Both the position numbers and the translations under genes were made by a program. Positions 56,083 to 63,978 of a DNA stretch of 64,000 bases are shown in pieces; within the stretch, counting starts at the first letter, position 1; each line of letters begins with the position of its first letter. This DNA is from Actinokineospora spheciospongiae (GTDB lineage: Bacteria > Actinomycetota > Actinomycetes > Mycobacteriales > Pseudonocardiaceae): contig NZ_AYXG01000004.1 in the NCBI RefSeq assembly GCF_000564855.1, forward strand, positions 160,768-224,767. The letters run 5' to 3'. Below the pieces are notes generated by a model that saw only the letters and a list, made by a program, of their open reading frames with translations, made no database searches and was not told the origin of the DNA.

Positions 56083-56513
56083 GGATCACCCTGCCAGCGC
56101 TGGAAACCCGCCCGGTTGCGCGGGCCGTAGCCGAAAGCCCGGTCGACCATGATGTGCGCCAACCACATCACGCCCAGGGTGAAGCCGGGGGCGGCCTCGT
56201 CGTTGGTCTCGGTCATCAGGCTGAACCAGGCGATGACCAGGACCGGCGGCAGCCAGTGGTGCGTGGCGTTGTAGAACGGCACGACCTTCGGCGAGAGCTG
56301 GCTCTTGGCCAAGCCCTTGCCCCAGAACCCGAACAGCAGCGGGATGTCCGGGGCGAGGGCGCCGATGAGGCCGGTGGCCCAGGTGGTGCCGCCGTGCTCG
56401 ACCATCTCGAAGACGCCGAACGCCAGGAAGAACGCGCCGCCGAGGCCCCAGCCGGTGCGGCTCGCGGCGGTGGGCGGGGAGGTGGGCTTGGTGGGGACGA
56501 GCAGGTTCATCAC
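56076..56513 (-). CDS. DUF4260-family membrane protein
   Basis: 145 residues. GALAPDIPLLFGFWGKG, YNATHHWLPPVLVIAWF and MWLAHIMVDRAFGYGPRNR follow the DUF4260 pattern (PDI, YN..H, HI..DR..GYG). About four transmembrane segments are seen. The conserved His and Asp residues suggest a membrane enzyme or metal site, but the function is unknown. It is followed by the P450 gene in the same direction and preceded by a TetR gene. Confidence 0.8.
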   Translation of the reverse strand: MMNLLVPTKPTSPPTAASRTGWGLGGAFFLAFGVFEMVEHGGTTWATGLIGALAPDIPLLFGFWGKGLAKSQLSPKVVPFYNATHHWLPPVLVIAWFSLMTETNDEAAPGFTLGVMWLAHIMVDRAFGYGPRNRAGFQRWQGDPA

Positions 56514-56603
56514 GGGTCCTCGCGGAGACGTGCGGGTGCGCGCCGCGGGTGACGGCGGTGTCGGTCGCGGTGCGCGCCCGCGGGGTCGGTCGGGGGAGAT
56601 CGG

Positions 56604-57200
56604 TCAGGTGGTCGGTGTGCTGCCCTGGGCCGCCATGGCCCGCAGGCCCGCGTCGAGCAGGTCGATCAGCCGCTCGAAGCTGGCCTCGATCTCGGTCGGC
56701 AGGCCGAAGCCGCCGAGCTGTTCGAGGCTGACGAAGCCGTGCATCGCGCTGCGCAGGATGCGGGCGGCGTGGATGGAGTCCTCGCCGACGAGGTCGTAGC
56801 TGCGCAGCACGTTCAGGGCCAGCGAGGTGAGTTCCCCGCTGAGCTTGTGGAGGGCCGCCTGGTCCGGGTCGTTCGGGTCGGGGGCGCGCTGGGCGGCGGC
56901 GTAGCGGCCCGGATACCTGCCCGCGAACTCGCGGTAGCTGCGGCAGCAGGCGCGCAGCGCGTCGGTGCCCGCCCGGCCCACGGTGGCGCCGCGGATGGCC
57001 TCGGCCATGCTCTCGTTGGCGATCGCGGCCAGCCGCCGGTGCAGGTCGGCAAGGCCGTTGATGTGCTTGTACAGCGAGGGCACCCGGATGCCCAGCTCGC
57101 TCGCCAGCCGGGCCAGGGTCAGCGACTCCAGCCCCTCGCTGTCGGCGATCTCGGCCGCCTCCTGCACGACCTTGGCCGTGTTGAGCCCTACTCGCGGCAC
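56604..57200 (-). CDS. TetR-family regulator (WHG type) 1
   Basis: 198 residues from GTG at 57200. The HTH LTLARLASELGIRVPSLYKH is near residue 28 and the C-terminal ligand domain matches the WHG group (ILRSAMHGFVSLEQLGGFGL). It is a clear paralog of the TetR at 62345. The gene overlaps the 3' end of the alpha/beta-hydrolase gene, so the pair is one operon, preceded by a palindrome (58039-58052) that is probably its operator. Confidence 0.9.
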   Translation of the reverse strand: MPRVGLNTAKVVQEAAEIADSEGLESLTLARLASELGIRVPSLYKHINGLADLHRRLAAIANESMAEAIRGATVGRAGTDALRACCRSYREFAGRYPGRYAAAQRAPDPNDPDQAALHKLSGELTSLALNVLRSYDLVGEDSIHAARILRSAMHGFVSLEQLGGFGLPTEIEASFERLIDLLDAGLRAMAAQGSTPTT

Positions 57201-58000
57201 GACGACCGGTCCAGGCTGCCGCGCAGGCCCGCCACCGCCGCGGCGACGGTGTCCGGGCGCTCGGCGTGCGGGTAGTGCCCGGCACCGGCCACCATGACCG
57301 CGGTGCCGCCGAGCGCGTCGGCGGCGAAGCGGGCCTCGGCGGCGGGGTCGGGGAAGTCGGGGTCCCGCTCGCCCATGACGACCACGGCCGGGCAGCGCAC
57401 CGCGGTCAGCGCGGCCTCGGCGACCGCGTGATCGCCGCGCAGCATGTCGAGCACCGCGGCGAACCGGCCGGGTTCGGCCAGGTTGGCCGCCAGCGCGCGC
57501 TTGCGCTCGGCGAGGTCGGCCGGTTTGTCGCCGAACAGGTTGGGCCAGTAGGCGCACCACAGCGCCCGCCCCAGCCACGGCACCGCGAACAGGGCGTTCG
57601 CCAGCCGGTCGAGGGCGGTGACGGGTTGGTCGCGGACGAACGGGCCGGTCAGCACCAGGCCCGAGACCGCCTCCGGCGCGCGGGCGGCGGCGATGACCGC
57701 GGCCCCGGCGCTGTAGCTGTTGCCCACCAGCACGGCGGGGCCGCCGAGGTGGGCGACGAGGGCCAGCAGGTCCTCGGCGACGTCGGTCTCGTGGTGGCTG
57801 TCCCAGCCGGTGCTGGACTCCCCGTGCCCGCGCAGGTCGAGCCAGGCGACCCGGTGGCCGCGGGCGACGAGCCGGTCGACGAGGTCGGTGAAGGTGCCGC
57901 GCAGGTCGCCCAGGCCCGGTGCGCACACCACGAGCGGCCCGTCGCCGCGCACCTCGTGGGCCAGGCGCCCGCCGGGTCGGTCGAGGTACCGCACGCCCAT
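57188..58000 (-). CDS. Alpha/beta hydrolase
   Basis: 270 residues from ATG at 58000 (GGAAGG upstream). It shows the oxyanion segment VVCAPGLGDLRGTF, WLDLRGHGESS, nucleophile Ser in VLVGNSYSAGAAVIAA near residue 95 and catalytic His in GAGHYPHAERP near 245. The substrate is unknown; esterase or lactonase action on the product, as part of self-resistance or control, is possible. It is co-transcribed with TetR 1 and divergent from the MFS exporter. Confidence 0.85.
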   Translation of the reverse strand: MGVRYLDRPGGRLAHEVRGDGPLVVCAPGLGDLRGTFTDLVDRLVARGHRVAWLDLRGHGESSTGWDSHHETDVAEDLLALVAHLGGPAVLVGNSYSAGAAVIAAARAPEAVSGLVLTGPFVRDQPVTALDRLANALFAVPWLGRALWCAYWPNLFGDKPADLAERKRALAANLAEPGRFAAVLDMLRGDHAVAEAALTAVRCPAVVVMGERDPDFPDPAAEARFAADALGGTAVMVAGAGHYPHAERPDTVAAAVAGLRGSLDRSSCRE

Positions 58001-58038
58001 CGCGCTGCCATCCTTCCGACCGGTCCCGTCGCGAGCGC

Positions 58039-58052
58039 TAGCCTTGAGGCTA
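58039..58052. promoter_or_regulatory. TetR-type palindromic operator at the hydrolase-TetR operon
   Basis: TAGCCT-TG-AGGCTA is a perfect inverted repeat about 40 bases before the hydrolase start (58000). It matches the palindromes at 50833 and 62939 and suggests autoregulation of TetR 1; the divergent MFS gene could also be controlled from here. Confidence 0.6.
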
Positions 58053-58141
58053 ACGCCAGTAGCCAGCACGGCCAATGCTGCCGGGTGTCCGGCCCGATGT
58101 CAAACACCTCCGCCCACCGGCGGCTGGGCGACCAACCGGCC

Positions 58142-58159
58142 GATTAGCCCCGCTTAAGC
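58142..58159. promoter_or_regulatory. CTTAAG heptad site 4, upstream of the MFS exporter
   Basis: GATTAGC (58142-58148) and CTTAAGC (58153-58159) are 11 bases apart, and CCGCTTAAGCGG is itself a perfect palindrome. The site is 54 bases before the MFS start at 58213. Confidence 0.45.
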
Positions 58160-58212
58160 GGACCCGGCTGACATGGGGCGGACTTCCCTGCCCGCACCAG
58201 CGAGGAGCCGCC

Positions 58213-59829
58213 GTGGACAGCGAACCGCACCCGCGCCGCCAGTGGACACTCTCGGTCATGTCGCTGTCGCTGCTGGCGATCGTGCTGAACAACAGCGTCC
58301 TCAACGTCGCCATCCCGCAGCTCATCGAGGAACTCGACGCGAGCACCACCGAGGTCCAGTGGATCGTCGACGTGTACTCGCTGGTCTTCGCGGGCCTGCT
58401 GCTCGCGGCGGGCGCGGTGGCCGACCGGTTCGGGCGCAAGCGCTTCACCCTCGGCGGGCTGGTGCTCTTCGGCCTCGGGTCGCTGCTCGCGGCGGCCTCC
58501 GACGACGTCGGCCAACTGCTGGCCGCCCGCGCGGTGATGGGCCTGGGCGCGGCGTTCGTCATGCCGGGCACCCTGTCGATCATCGTGCAGGTGTTCGCCC
58601 CCGGCCCGGAGCGGCGGCGGGCGATCGCGGTGTGGGGCGGGGTGTCCGCGCTCGGCGTGGCCATCGGGCCGGTGGTCGGCGGGGTGCTGGTAACCCACTT
58701 CGGCTGGGCGTCGGTGTTCGTCCTCAACGTGCCGCTGGTGCTGGTCACCGCGGGGATCGGGCTGGTGGTGGTGCCCGAGTGGCGCGACCCGGCCGCGGCC
58801 CCGGTCGACCTGCCCGGTGCCGCGCTGGGCGCCGCGGCCACGGTGGCGCTGGTCTACGCGATCATCGAGGCCCCGGTGCACGGCTGGGTGTCCCCGCCGG
58901 TCCTCGGCGCGTTGGCCGCCGCCGTCGCCGCCGGGTTCGGCTTCACCGCCCGGATGCGTCGCGCCGAGCACCCGCTGGTGGACCTGGCGGTGTTGCGCAG
59001 CCGCACCTTCCTCGGCGCCAGCGTCGGGAACCTGCTGCTGGTGTTCGGGCTCGCCGCCACCCTGTTCGTGCTCACCCAGCGGTTGCAGATCGCGTTCGGC
59101 TTCAGCCCGTTGCAGGCGGGGCTGGCCATCGCGCCGGTCGCGGTGGCGGTCGGGGTGTCCTCCGGGTTCGCCGCCGCGCTCACCACCCGCCTGGGCACCC
59201 GGGGCGCGGTCGGCCTCGGGCTCGCGGTGGCCGCGGCGGGCATCTTCACCATCGCCTGGGCGGGCGGGTACTGGCAGGTCCTCGCCGGCCTGCTCGCCGT
59301 CGGTGTCGGGTTCGGCCTCTCCATGTCCCCGGCCACCGAGGCGATGCTCAGCACCGTCCCGGACGAGCGCAGCGGCATGGGCTCGGCGATGAACGACACC
59401 ATGCAGGAACTCGGCTTCGCCCTCGGCGTCGCCGTCGTCGGCACCGTGTCGCAGCGGCTCTACGCCGACGCGCTGGCCGACCTGCCCGCCGCGGCGCGCT
59501 CGTCGCTCGGCGGCGCGCTGCGGCTGTCGCGGGAGGAGGGGCGGGGCGGGGTGGCCGACCGGGCGCTCGACGCCTTCACCACCGCCGCGGGCGTCGGCAT
59601 GACCGTGGCCGCCGCGGTCGTCCTCGCGGGCGCGGTCTTCGCCGCGGCGACCCTGCCCGCCCGGGTGCGGCCCGGCGCGGCGGTCGGTCCGGAACGCGTC
59701 GGCGCCTCGTCCTCACCGGGTGCCGCGGGATCACGAGGTCCGGGCGCGCGCGGAACCGCCGGACCCGGTCGCAGCCCACTCAGCGCGCGCTGGGGCGGCT
59801 CACAACCCGTCCAAAGGAACGCTCCCTAG
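58213..59829 (+). CDS. MFS drug exporter, DHA2 (14-TM) type
   Basis: 538 residues from GTG at 58213 (GAGGA upstream). The start MSLSLLAIVLNNSVLNVAIP, then VQWIVDVYSLVFAG, GAVADRFGRKR (motif A) and GPVVGGVLV (motif C) are characteristic of the EmrB/QacA family with 14 helices. The C-terminal 60 residues are a hydrophilic Gly/Pro/Arg-rich tail. A second exporter beside the MMPL protein suggests two products or two routes. It is divergent from the hydrolase-TetR operon, the usual layout for a TetR-controlled pump. Confidence 0.92.
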   Translation: MDSEPHPRRQWTLSVMSLSLLAIVLNNSVLNVAIPQLIEELDASTTEVQWIVDVYSLVFAGLLLAAGAVADRFGRKRFTLGGLVLFGLGSLLAAASDDVGQLLAARAVMGLGAAFVMPGTLSIIVQVFAPGPERRRAIAVWGGVSALGVAIGPVVGGVLVTHFGWASVFVLNVPLVLVTAGIGLVVVPEWRDPAAAPVDLPGAALGAAATVALVYAIIEAPVHGWVSPPVLGALAAAVAAGFGFTARMRRAEHPLVDLAVLRSRTFLGASVGNLLLVFGLAATLFVLTQRLQIAFGFSPLQAGLAIAPVAVAVGVSSGFAAALTTRLGTRGAVGLGLAVAAAGIFTIAWAGGYWQVLAGLLAVGVGFGLSMSPATEAMLSTVPDERSGMGSAMNDTMQELGFALGVAVVGTVSQRLYADALADLPAAARSSLGGALRLSREEGRGGVADRALDAFTTAAGVGMTVAAAVVLAGAVFAAATLPARVRPGAAVGPERVGASSSPGAAGSRGPGARGTAGPGRSPLSARWGGSQPVQRNAP

Positions 59830-59839
59830 CGTCACCGGT

Positions 59840-61096
59840 GTGAACGAGACCAGCGCGACCACCGACCCGACCACCGCACCGCCTCCCCGGCGCCGCAAGG
59901 CGCTGTGGGTCGCCTCGGCGCTGCTCGCCGCGGGGCTCTCCCTCGCCGGGTGCGCGGGCACCGGTACGGCCACCTCGACCAGCCCGACCACCTCGGGCGA
60001 CACCGCCATCTCGACCCTCGTCGATTCCGCGAGCGCGTCGTCGAGCACCACCGCCGAGACCATCTCGAACACCGCGGCCGCCGCGCAGGCGTTCCTCGCG
60101 ACTCTGTCCGACGAGCAGCGCGAAGCCGTGCTGTACGCCTACGACGACGAGACCAAGACGACCTCGTGGTCGAACTTCCCCGTCACCTTCGTCGAACGCG
60201 CCGGCCTCGACCTCACCGACCTCACCGGGGAGCAGCGGGCCGCCGCGATGGCCGTCCTCGAAGCCCTCCTGGACGACGAGGGCTACGAAACCGTCACCGG
60301 CATCATCGGCGGCGACGAGTACCTGGCGGAGAACAGCTCCAGCACCGAGGAGTCGCTGGGCCAGTACTACATCGCCTTCTTCGGCGACCCGTCCGCGACG
60401 AGCGCCTTCGAATTGCAGTTCGGCGGCCACCACCTCGGCATCAACGCCACCCTCGACGGCGCGACCGACGCCATCACCTTCGCCCCGACCCACCTGGGCT
60501 TGCAGCCCGCCGCCTACACCAACGCCGACGGCGACCAAGTGCAGCCCTTCGCGGACATCCACACCACAGCGTTCGCCTTCTACAACAGCCTCACGGACGA
60601 GCAGAAAACCACCCTCTACCAGGGCGAGGACGTCGCGAACATGGTGTGCGCGCCCGGAAGCACCTGCGACTACCCCACTGGAACCGGGCTCTCCGGCGCG
60701 GATCTCACCGACGAGCAGAGGCAACTCCTCCTCGACGTCATCGCCAACTGGGTCGGCCTCGCCGACGAGGAGACCACCGCTGATGCCCTGGCCAAGATCG
60801 AGGCCACCCTGGACACCACCTACGTCAACTGGTCGGGTGCCACCACCTACGACATGACCCAGGGCAACGGCATCTACTTCCAGATCTCCGGACCGAACGC
60901 GTACATCGAGTTCGCGGCCCAGCAGGGCTCGGCGGGTGCCGACGTCGACGGCGTCGTCACCTCCGGCTGGGGACACGTCCACACCATCTACCGCGACCCC
61001 ACCAACGACTACGCGAACAGCGCGATGCAGCAGGAGGCCACCGGCGGCATGGGCGGCGGCGCGCCCGGGGGCGGCACCCCGCCCCCCGGCAACTGA
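59840..61096 (+). CDS. DUF3500 lipoprotein
   Basis: 418 residues from GTG at 59840, ten bases after the MFS gene. The N-terminus has an RRRK n-region, a hydrophobic segment and the lipobox LSLAGC with Cys near residue 38, so it is a membrane-anchored lipoprotein. The rest matches DUF3500 (QFGGHHLGINATLDG, FAPTHLG, WGHVHTIYRDPTNDY). Family members occur widely without known function. The tail is Gly/Pro-rich. Placement between exporter and acyltransferase in the cluster could mean an extracellular role in product handling, but a chance neighbour is equally possible. Confidence 0.85.
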   Translation: MNETSATTDPTTAPPPRRRKALWVASALLAAGLSLAGCAGTGTATSTSPTTSGDTAISTLVDSASASSSTTAETISNTAAAAQAFLATLSDEQREAVLYAYDDETKTTSWSNFPVTFVERAGLDLTDLTGEQRAAAMAVLEALLDDEGYETVTGIIGGDEYLAENSSSTEESLGQYYIAFFGDPSATSAFELQFGGHHLGINATLDGATDAITFAPTHLGLQPAAYTNADGDQVQPFADIHTTAFAFYNSLTDEQKTTLYQGEDVANMVCAPGSTCDYPTGTGLSGADLTDEQRQLLLDVIANWVGLADEETTADALAKIEATLDTTYVNWSGATTYDMTQGNGIYFQISGPNAYIEFAAQQGSAGADVDGVVTSGWGHVHTIYRDPTNDYANSAMQQEATGGMGGGAPGGGTPPPGN

Positions 61097-61107
61097 TGCA
61101 CTGATCG

Positions 61108-61125
61108 CTTAAGCACCCCGCAAGC
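61108..61125. promoter_or_regulatory. CTTAAG heptad site 5, upstream of the KSIII-like gene
   Basis: CTTAAGC (61108-61114) and CGCAAGC (61119-61125) are 11 bases apart. The site lies 107 bases before the KSIII-like start at 61232. Confidence 0.42.
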
Positions 61126-61231
61126 GCCGGGGGAGACGATCGGCGTGGCCCCTCCGGCGTCCGCCGCGGGCCGAGACCCCCGCCGGGGAACAGCGGGCGG
61201 TCCGACCACTCCAGACGAAAGCGGGACTGGC

Positions 61232-62248
61232 ATGCACTGGGAGAACACGTACGTCGCGGGTCTGGGGGTGGACCTCCCCGAGCCGCACAGCGCGGAGCAG
61301 GCCGTCCGCGACGGTCTCTACGACGCGGTGGAGTTCGAGGCCAACGGCATCCTGTCGGTCCTCGTCGGCGAGGACCCGGCGCCGGTGATGGCCGCCCGCG
61401 CGGGAACCGCCGCGCTGGCCGCCTCCGGCCGCTCGGCCGACGAGTGCGCCCTGGTGCTGCACGCCAGCCTGTGGTTCCAGGGCGTCGACATGTTCCCGGC
61501 CGCCTCCTACGTGGCCCGGTTCTCCGTCGGCGAGCGCGTGCCCGCCTACGAGGTCCTGCAGCAGTGCAACGGCGGCATGGCCGCGCTCGAACTGGCCGCC
61601 ACCCAGCTCTCGGTGCGCGCCGAGCCGTCCACCGCGCTGATCACCACCGGCGACCGCTTCGCGCTGCCCGGCATCGACCGCTGGCGCAGCGAGGACGGCA
61701 TCCTCTACGGCGATGGCGCCACCGCGCTGCTTTTGGCCAACGACCGCGGCTTCGCCCGCCTGCTGTCCACCGCCACCGTGTGCGACAACAGCCTGGAGCA
61801 GGTCGTCCGCGGCCCGGACTGGTACGACTCGCCCGGCTCGAAGCAGCTCGCCCTGGGGGAGCGCATCGCCGCGTTCCCCGGGGGCATGGGCGCGGTCCGC
61901 GAGGCCGCGGGCCGCCTGGGCGCGACCGTGCGCTCCTCGATCGACCAGGCGCTGGTAGACGCGAAGACGGACATGTCGGAGATCGCCCACGTGGTGATCC
62001 CGGCCAGCGGTCGGGCCAAGCTCCAGTGGCAGTTGCACCAGCTCATCGGCATCGACGAGGCCAAGACGAGCTGGGAGTTCGGCCGCCTCGCGGGCCACAT
62101 CGGTGCGGGCGACCAGTTCGCGGGCCTGCACCACGCGGTGCGGACCGGGATCGTCGGCGTCGGCGACAAGGTGCTGCTCGTGGGCGGTGGCGCGGGCTTC
62201 ACCTCCACCTGCGCGGTGGTGGAGGTGAAGTCCGCCCCCGCCGTCTGA
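61232..62248 (+). CDS. KSIII-family acyltransferase (CerJ-like)
   Basis: 338 residues from ATG at 61232. The thiolase fold carries Cys in YEVLQQCNGGMAALELAA near residue 113. The C-terminal half has FGRLAGHIGAGDQFAGLHH, a His-Asp-containing segment typical of the CerJ/ketoacyl-synthase-III-like acyltransferases rather than the FabH Asn motif; the position expected for a second His reads VVIPASGRAKL. Such enzymes transfer acyl groups from ACP or CoA to hydroxyls of a natural product. It could esterify the two halves of the product or add a short acyl group. Confidence 0.82.
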   Translation: MHWENTYVAGLGVDLPEPHSAEQAVRDGLYDAVEFEANGILSVLVGEDPAPVMAARAGTAALAASGRSADECALVLHASLWFQGVDMFPAASYVARFSVGERVPAYEVLQQCNGGMAALELAATQLSVRAEPSTALITTGDRFALPGIDRWRSEDGILYGDGATALLLANDRGFARLLSTATVCDNSLEQVVRGPDWYDSPGSKQLALGERIAAFPGGMGAVREAAGRLGATVRSSIDQALVDAKTDMSEIAHVVIPASGRAKLQWQLHQLIGIDEAKTSWEFGRLAGHIGAGDQFAGLHHAVRTGIVGVGDKVLLVGGGAGFTSTCAVVEVKSAPAV

Positions 62249-62292
62249 GACCGCTCGGGGCCACCGGGAATCCCCGCCGGTGGTCCCGGGCT

Positions 62293-62343
62293 CCCATGAC
62301 GGAGAAGGCCACCCGGGACCCGGGTGGCCTTCTCCGTCATGGG
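62293..62343. terminator. Terminator between KSIII-like and TetR 2 genes
   Basis: Arms 62293-62317 and 62319-62343 are perfectly complementary over 25 bases. It separates the convergent KSIII-like gene (stop 62248) and TetR 2 gene (stop 62345). Confidence 0.82.
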
Positions 62344-62344
62344 C

Positions 62345-62908
62345 TCAGTCCCGGCGGGTGCTCAGCGAGTTGTCGAGCATCGTGATCAGCTCCTCGAAGC
62401 TCAACTCCAGCGGCACGTCGAGCTGGAAGCCGGAGTCGCGCTCCAGGCAGACGAACCCGTGCAGCACGCTGCGCACCATCCGCACCACCGGGATCTGGTC
62501 GTCGTCGTCGAGGTCGTAGCCGCGCAGCGTCTCCGCGACCACCCGCAGCATCGTTGCCCTGGCGGCGCCGAGTTCGGCGGAGGAGTCCATCGGGTGCTGG
62601 ATGGAGTCGTAGCGGCCGGGCCTGCTCAGCGCGAACTCGCGGTAGGCGTGGCAGGTGGCGGCCAGCGCGTCGGCGCCGGAGCGGCCCGCGGCCGCCGAGC
62701 GCAGCGCCTCGGCCAGTTCACCGGTCGCGCTGGCGGCCAGCCTGCGGAACAGGTCGCCGATGCCGTCGATGTGCTTGTACAGCGACGGGACCCGCACGCC
62801 GAGGTGGGCGCTGAGCTTGCCCAGGGTCAGCGCGCCCAGGCCGTCGGCGTCGGCGAGGTCGGCCGCGGCGGCGACCACCGACGTGGTCGTGAGGCCTCTT
62901 CTCGGCAT
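62345..62908 (-). CDS. TetR-family regulator (WHG type) 2
   Basis: 187 residues from ATG at 62908. The HTH LTLGKLSAHLGVRVPSLYKH is nearly the same as in TetR 1, and the remainder aligns throughout (GRSGADALAATCHAYREFA, VRSVLHGFVCLERDSGF). A palindrome 30-45 bases upstream (62939-62952) is its likely operator. The two paralogs probably bind similar sites and sense pathway intermediates or the product. Confidence 0.9.
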   Translation of the reverse strand: MPRRGLTTTSVVAAAADLADADGLGALTLGKLSAHLGVRVPSLYKHIDGIGDLFRRLAASATGELAEALRSAAAGRSGADALAATCHAYREFALSRPGRYDSIQHPMDSSAELGAARATMLRVVAETLRGYDLDDDDQIPVVRMVRSVLHGFVCLERDSGFQLDVPLELSFEELITMLDNSLSTRRD

Positions 62909-62938
62909 CGGGCGTCCCCCCAGGGCGGTTATCAGTCG

Positions 62939-62952
62939 TAGCTTCAAAGCTA
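62939..62952. promoter_or_regulatory. TetR-type palindromic operator at TetR 2
   Basis: TAGCTT-CA-AAGCTA is a perfect inverted repeat just upstream of TetR 2 (start 62908). It belongs to the same TAGCYK-NN-MRGCTA set as the sites at 50833 and 58039. Confidence 0.6.
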
Positions 62953-63049
62953 AGTAGACTAGCCGAAGCTGAGGGTTGTCAAGCTTCCACCGACCGCGCC
63001 CCCCGGCCCGGAAGCCTTGCACGGCAATGGAGTCGACGGGCGGGTCCGA

Positions 63050-63072
63050 CTAGGGCGTGTCCTGCGGATCTT
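63050..63072 (+). repeat. IS left terminal inverted repeat
   Basis: The 23-base left end begins CTAGGGCGTGTCCTGCGG and is the inverted copy of the sequence at 63978-64000 with one mismatch. Confidence 0.9.
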
Positions 63073-63100
63073 TCCCATGATCGTGTGCAGATGATGGGGT

Positions 63101-63532
63101 GTGGTCGGACGTGGTGAGCTGACGGACAAGGCCTGGGCTGCGATCGCGCCGTTGCTGCCCGCGCAGAGCGGGCAGCGCGGTGGTCGGTGGCGCAGTCACC
63201 GGCAGGTGATCGACGCGATCCTGTGGAAGGAACGCACCGGCGCGCCCTGGCGTGACCTGCCAGGACGGTATGGGCCGTGGAAGACAGCGCACGAACGGTT
63301 GCGGAAGTGGACCGCCGACGGGACGTGGGACCGGATACTGGAGCACGTGATCGTCAAAGACGACTCACTCGGGACACTCGAGGACAACGTGGCCTTCGTG
63401 GTCAGCGTCGACTCCACGAGCATCCGGGCCCACCAACACGCGGCCGGTGCCCGGAAAAAGGGGGCTGCGCGGACTGGATCGAGAACCTCGCCATCGACGG
63501 GGAATGCCTCGGACGCTCCCGCGGAGGGCTGA
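63101..63532 (+). CDS. IS5-family transposase, first frame (OrfA)
   Basis: 143 residues in this frame from GTG at 63101. It has the DUF4096-type N-terminal domain (LTDKAWAAIAPLLPAQSGQR, ILWKERTGAPWRDLPGRYG) and the first catalytic Asp in VVSVDSTSIRAH near residue 106. After residue 120 (AGARKK) the homology continues in the -1 frame, at the A-rich string GGAAAAAGGGGG (63453-63464), where ribosomes can slip. The last 24 residues of this frame are unrelated to transposases. Confidence 0.85.
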   Translation: MVGRGELTDKAWAAIAPLLPAQSGQRGGRWRSHRQVIDAILWKERTGAPWRDLPGRYGPWKTAHERLRKWTADGTWDRILEHVIVKDDSLGTLEDNVAFVVSVDSTSIRAHQHAAGARKKGAARTGSRTSPSTGNASDAPAEG

Positions 63533-63978
63533 CGACCAAGCTCCATCTGGCCGTCGACGCGGCCGGTCTGCCGCTGGCGGTGATCCTCACCCCCGGCCAG
63601 GCCGGGGACAACCCGCAACTGCTGCCGCTGCTTGAGGACATCGATGACATCGACGTCGACGGGCAGCGGGTGCGGGTCGGGCGGGTGATCGCCGACAAGG
63701 CCTACGCCCACCCGAGCACCCGCACCGCGCTACGACAGCGACGGATCAAGGCCACTATCCCCGAGCGTGTCGACCAGGTCGCCCACCGCAAGGCCAAGGG
63801 CTCGGCCGGTGGCAGGCCACCGGCCTTCGACACCGACATCTACAAGATGCGCAACGTCGTCGAACGCTGTTTCAACCGGCTCAAGCAGTTCCGCGGCCTG
63901 GCCACCAGGTTCGCCAAACGAGCCGCCTACCACCGAGCCGAGATCATCCTCGCCTGCATCGTCCTCCATCTCAAGTGA
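63451..63978 (+). CDS. IS5-family transposase, second frame (OrfB part)
   Basis: The catalytic domain continues here in the -1 frame: GCADWIENLAIDGECLGRSR, GGLTTKLHLAVDAAGLPL, the second Asp in VIADKAYAHP, and the Glu in VVERCFNRLKQFRGLATRF. The stop is at 63978, inside the right inverted repeat. A separate start exists in this frame further upstream (63277), but a -1 slip after AAA-AAG at 63455-63460 giving an OrfAB fusion of about 292 residues explains the domain continuity best. Confidence 0.85.
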   Translation, partial: PEKGGCADWIENLAIDGECLGRSRGGLTTKLHLAVDAAGLPLAVILTPGQAGDNPQLLPLLEDIDDIDVDGQRVRVGRVIADKAYAHPSTRTALRQRRIKATIPERVDQVAHRKAKGSAGGRPPAFDTDIYKMRNVVERCFNRLKQFRGLATRFAKRAAYHRAEIILACIVLHLK

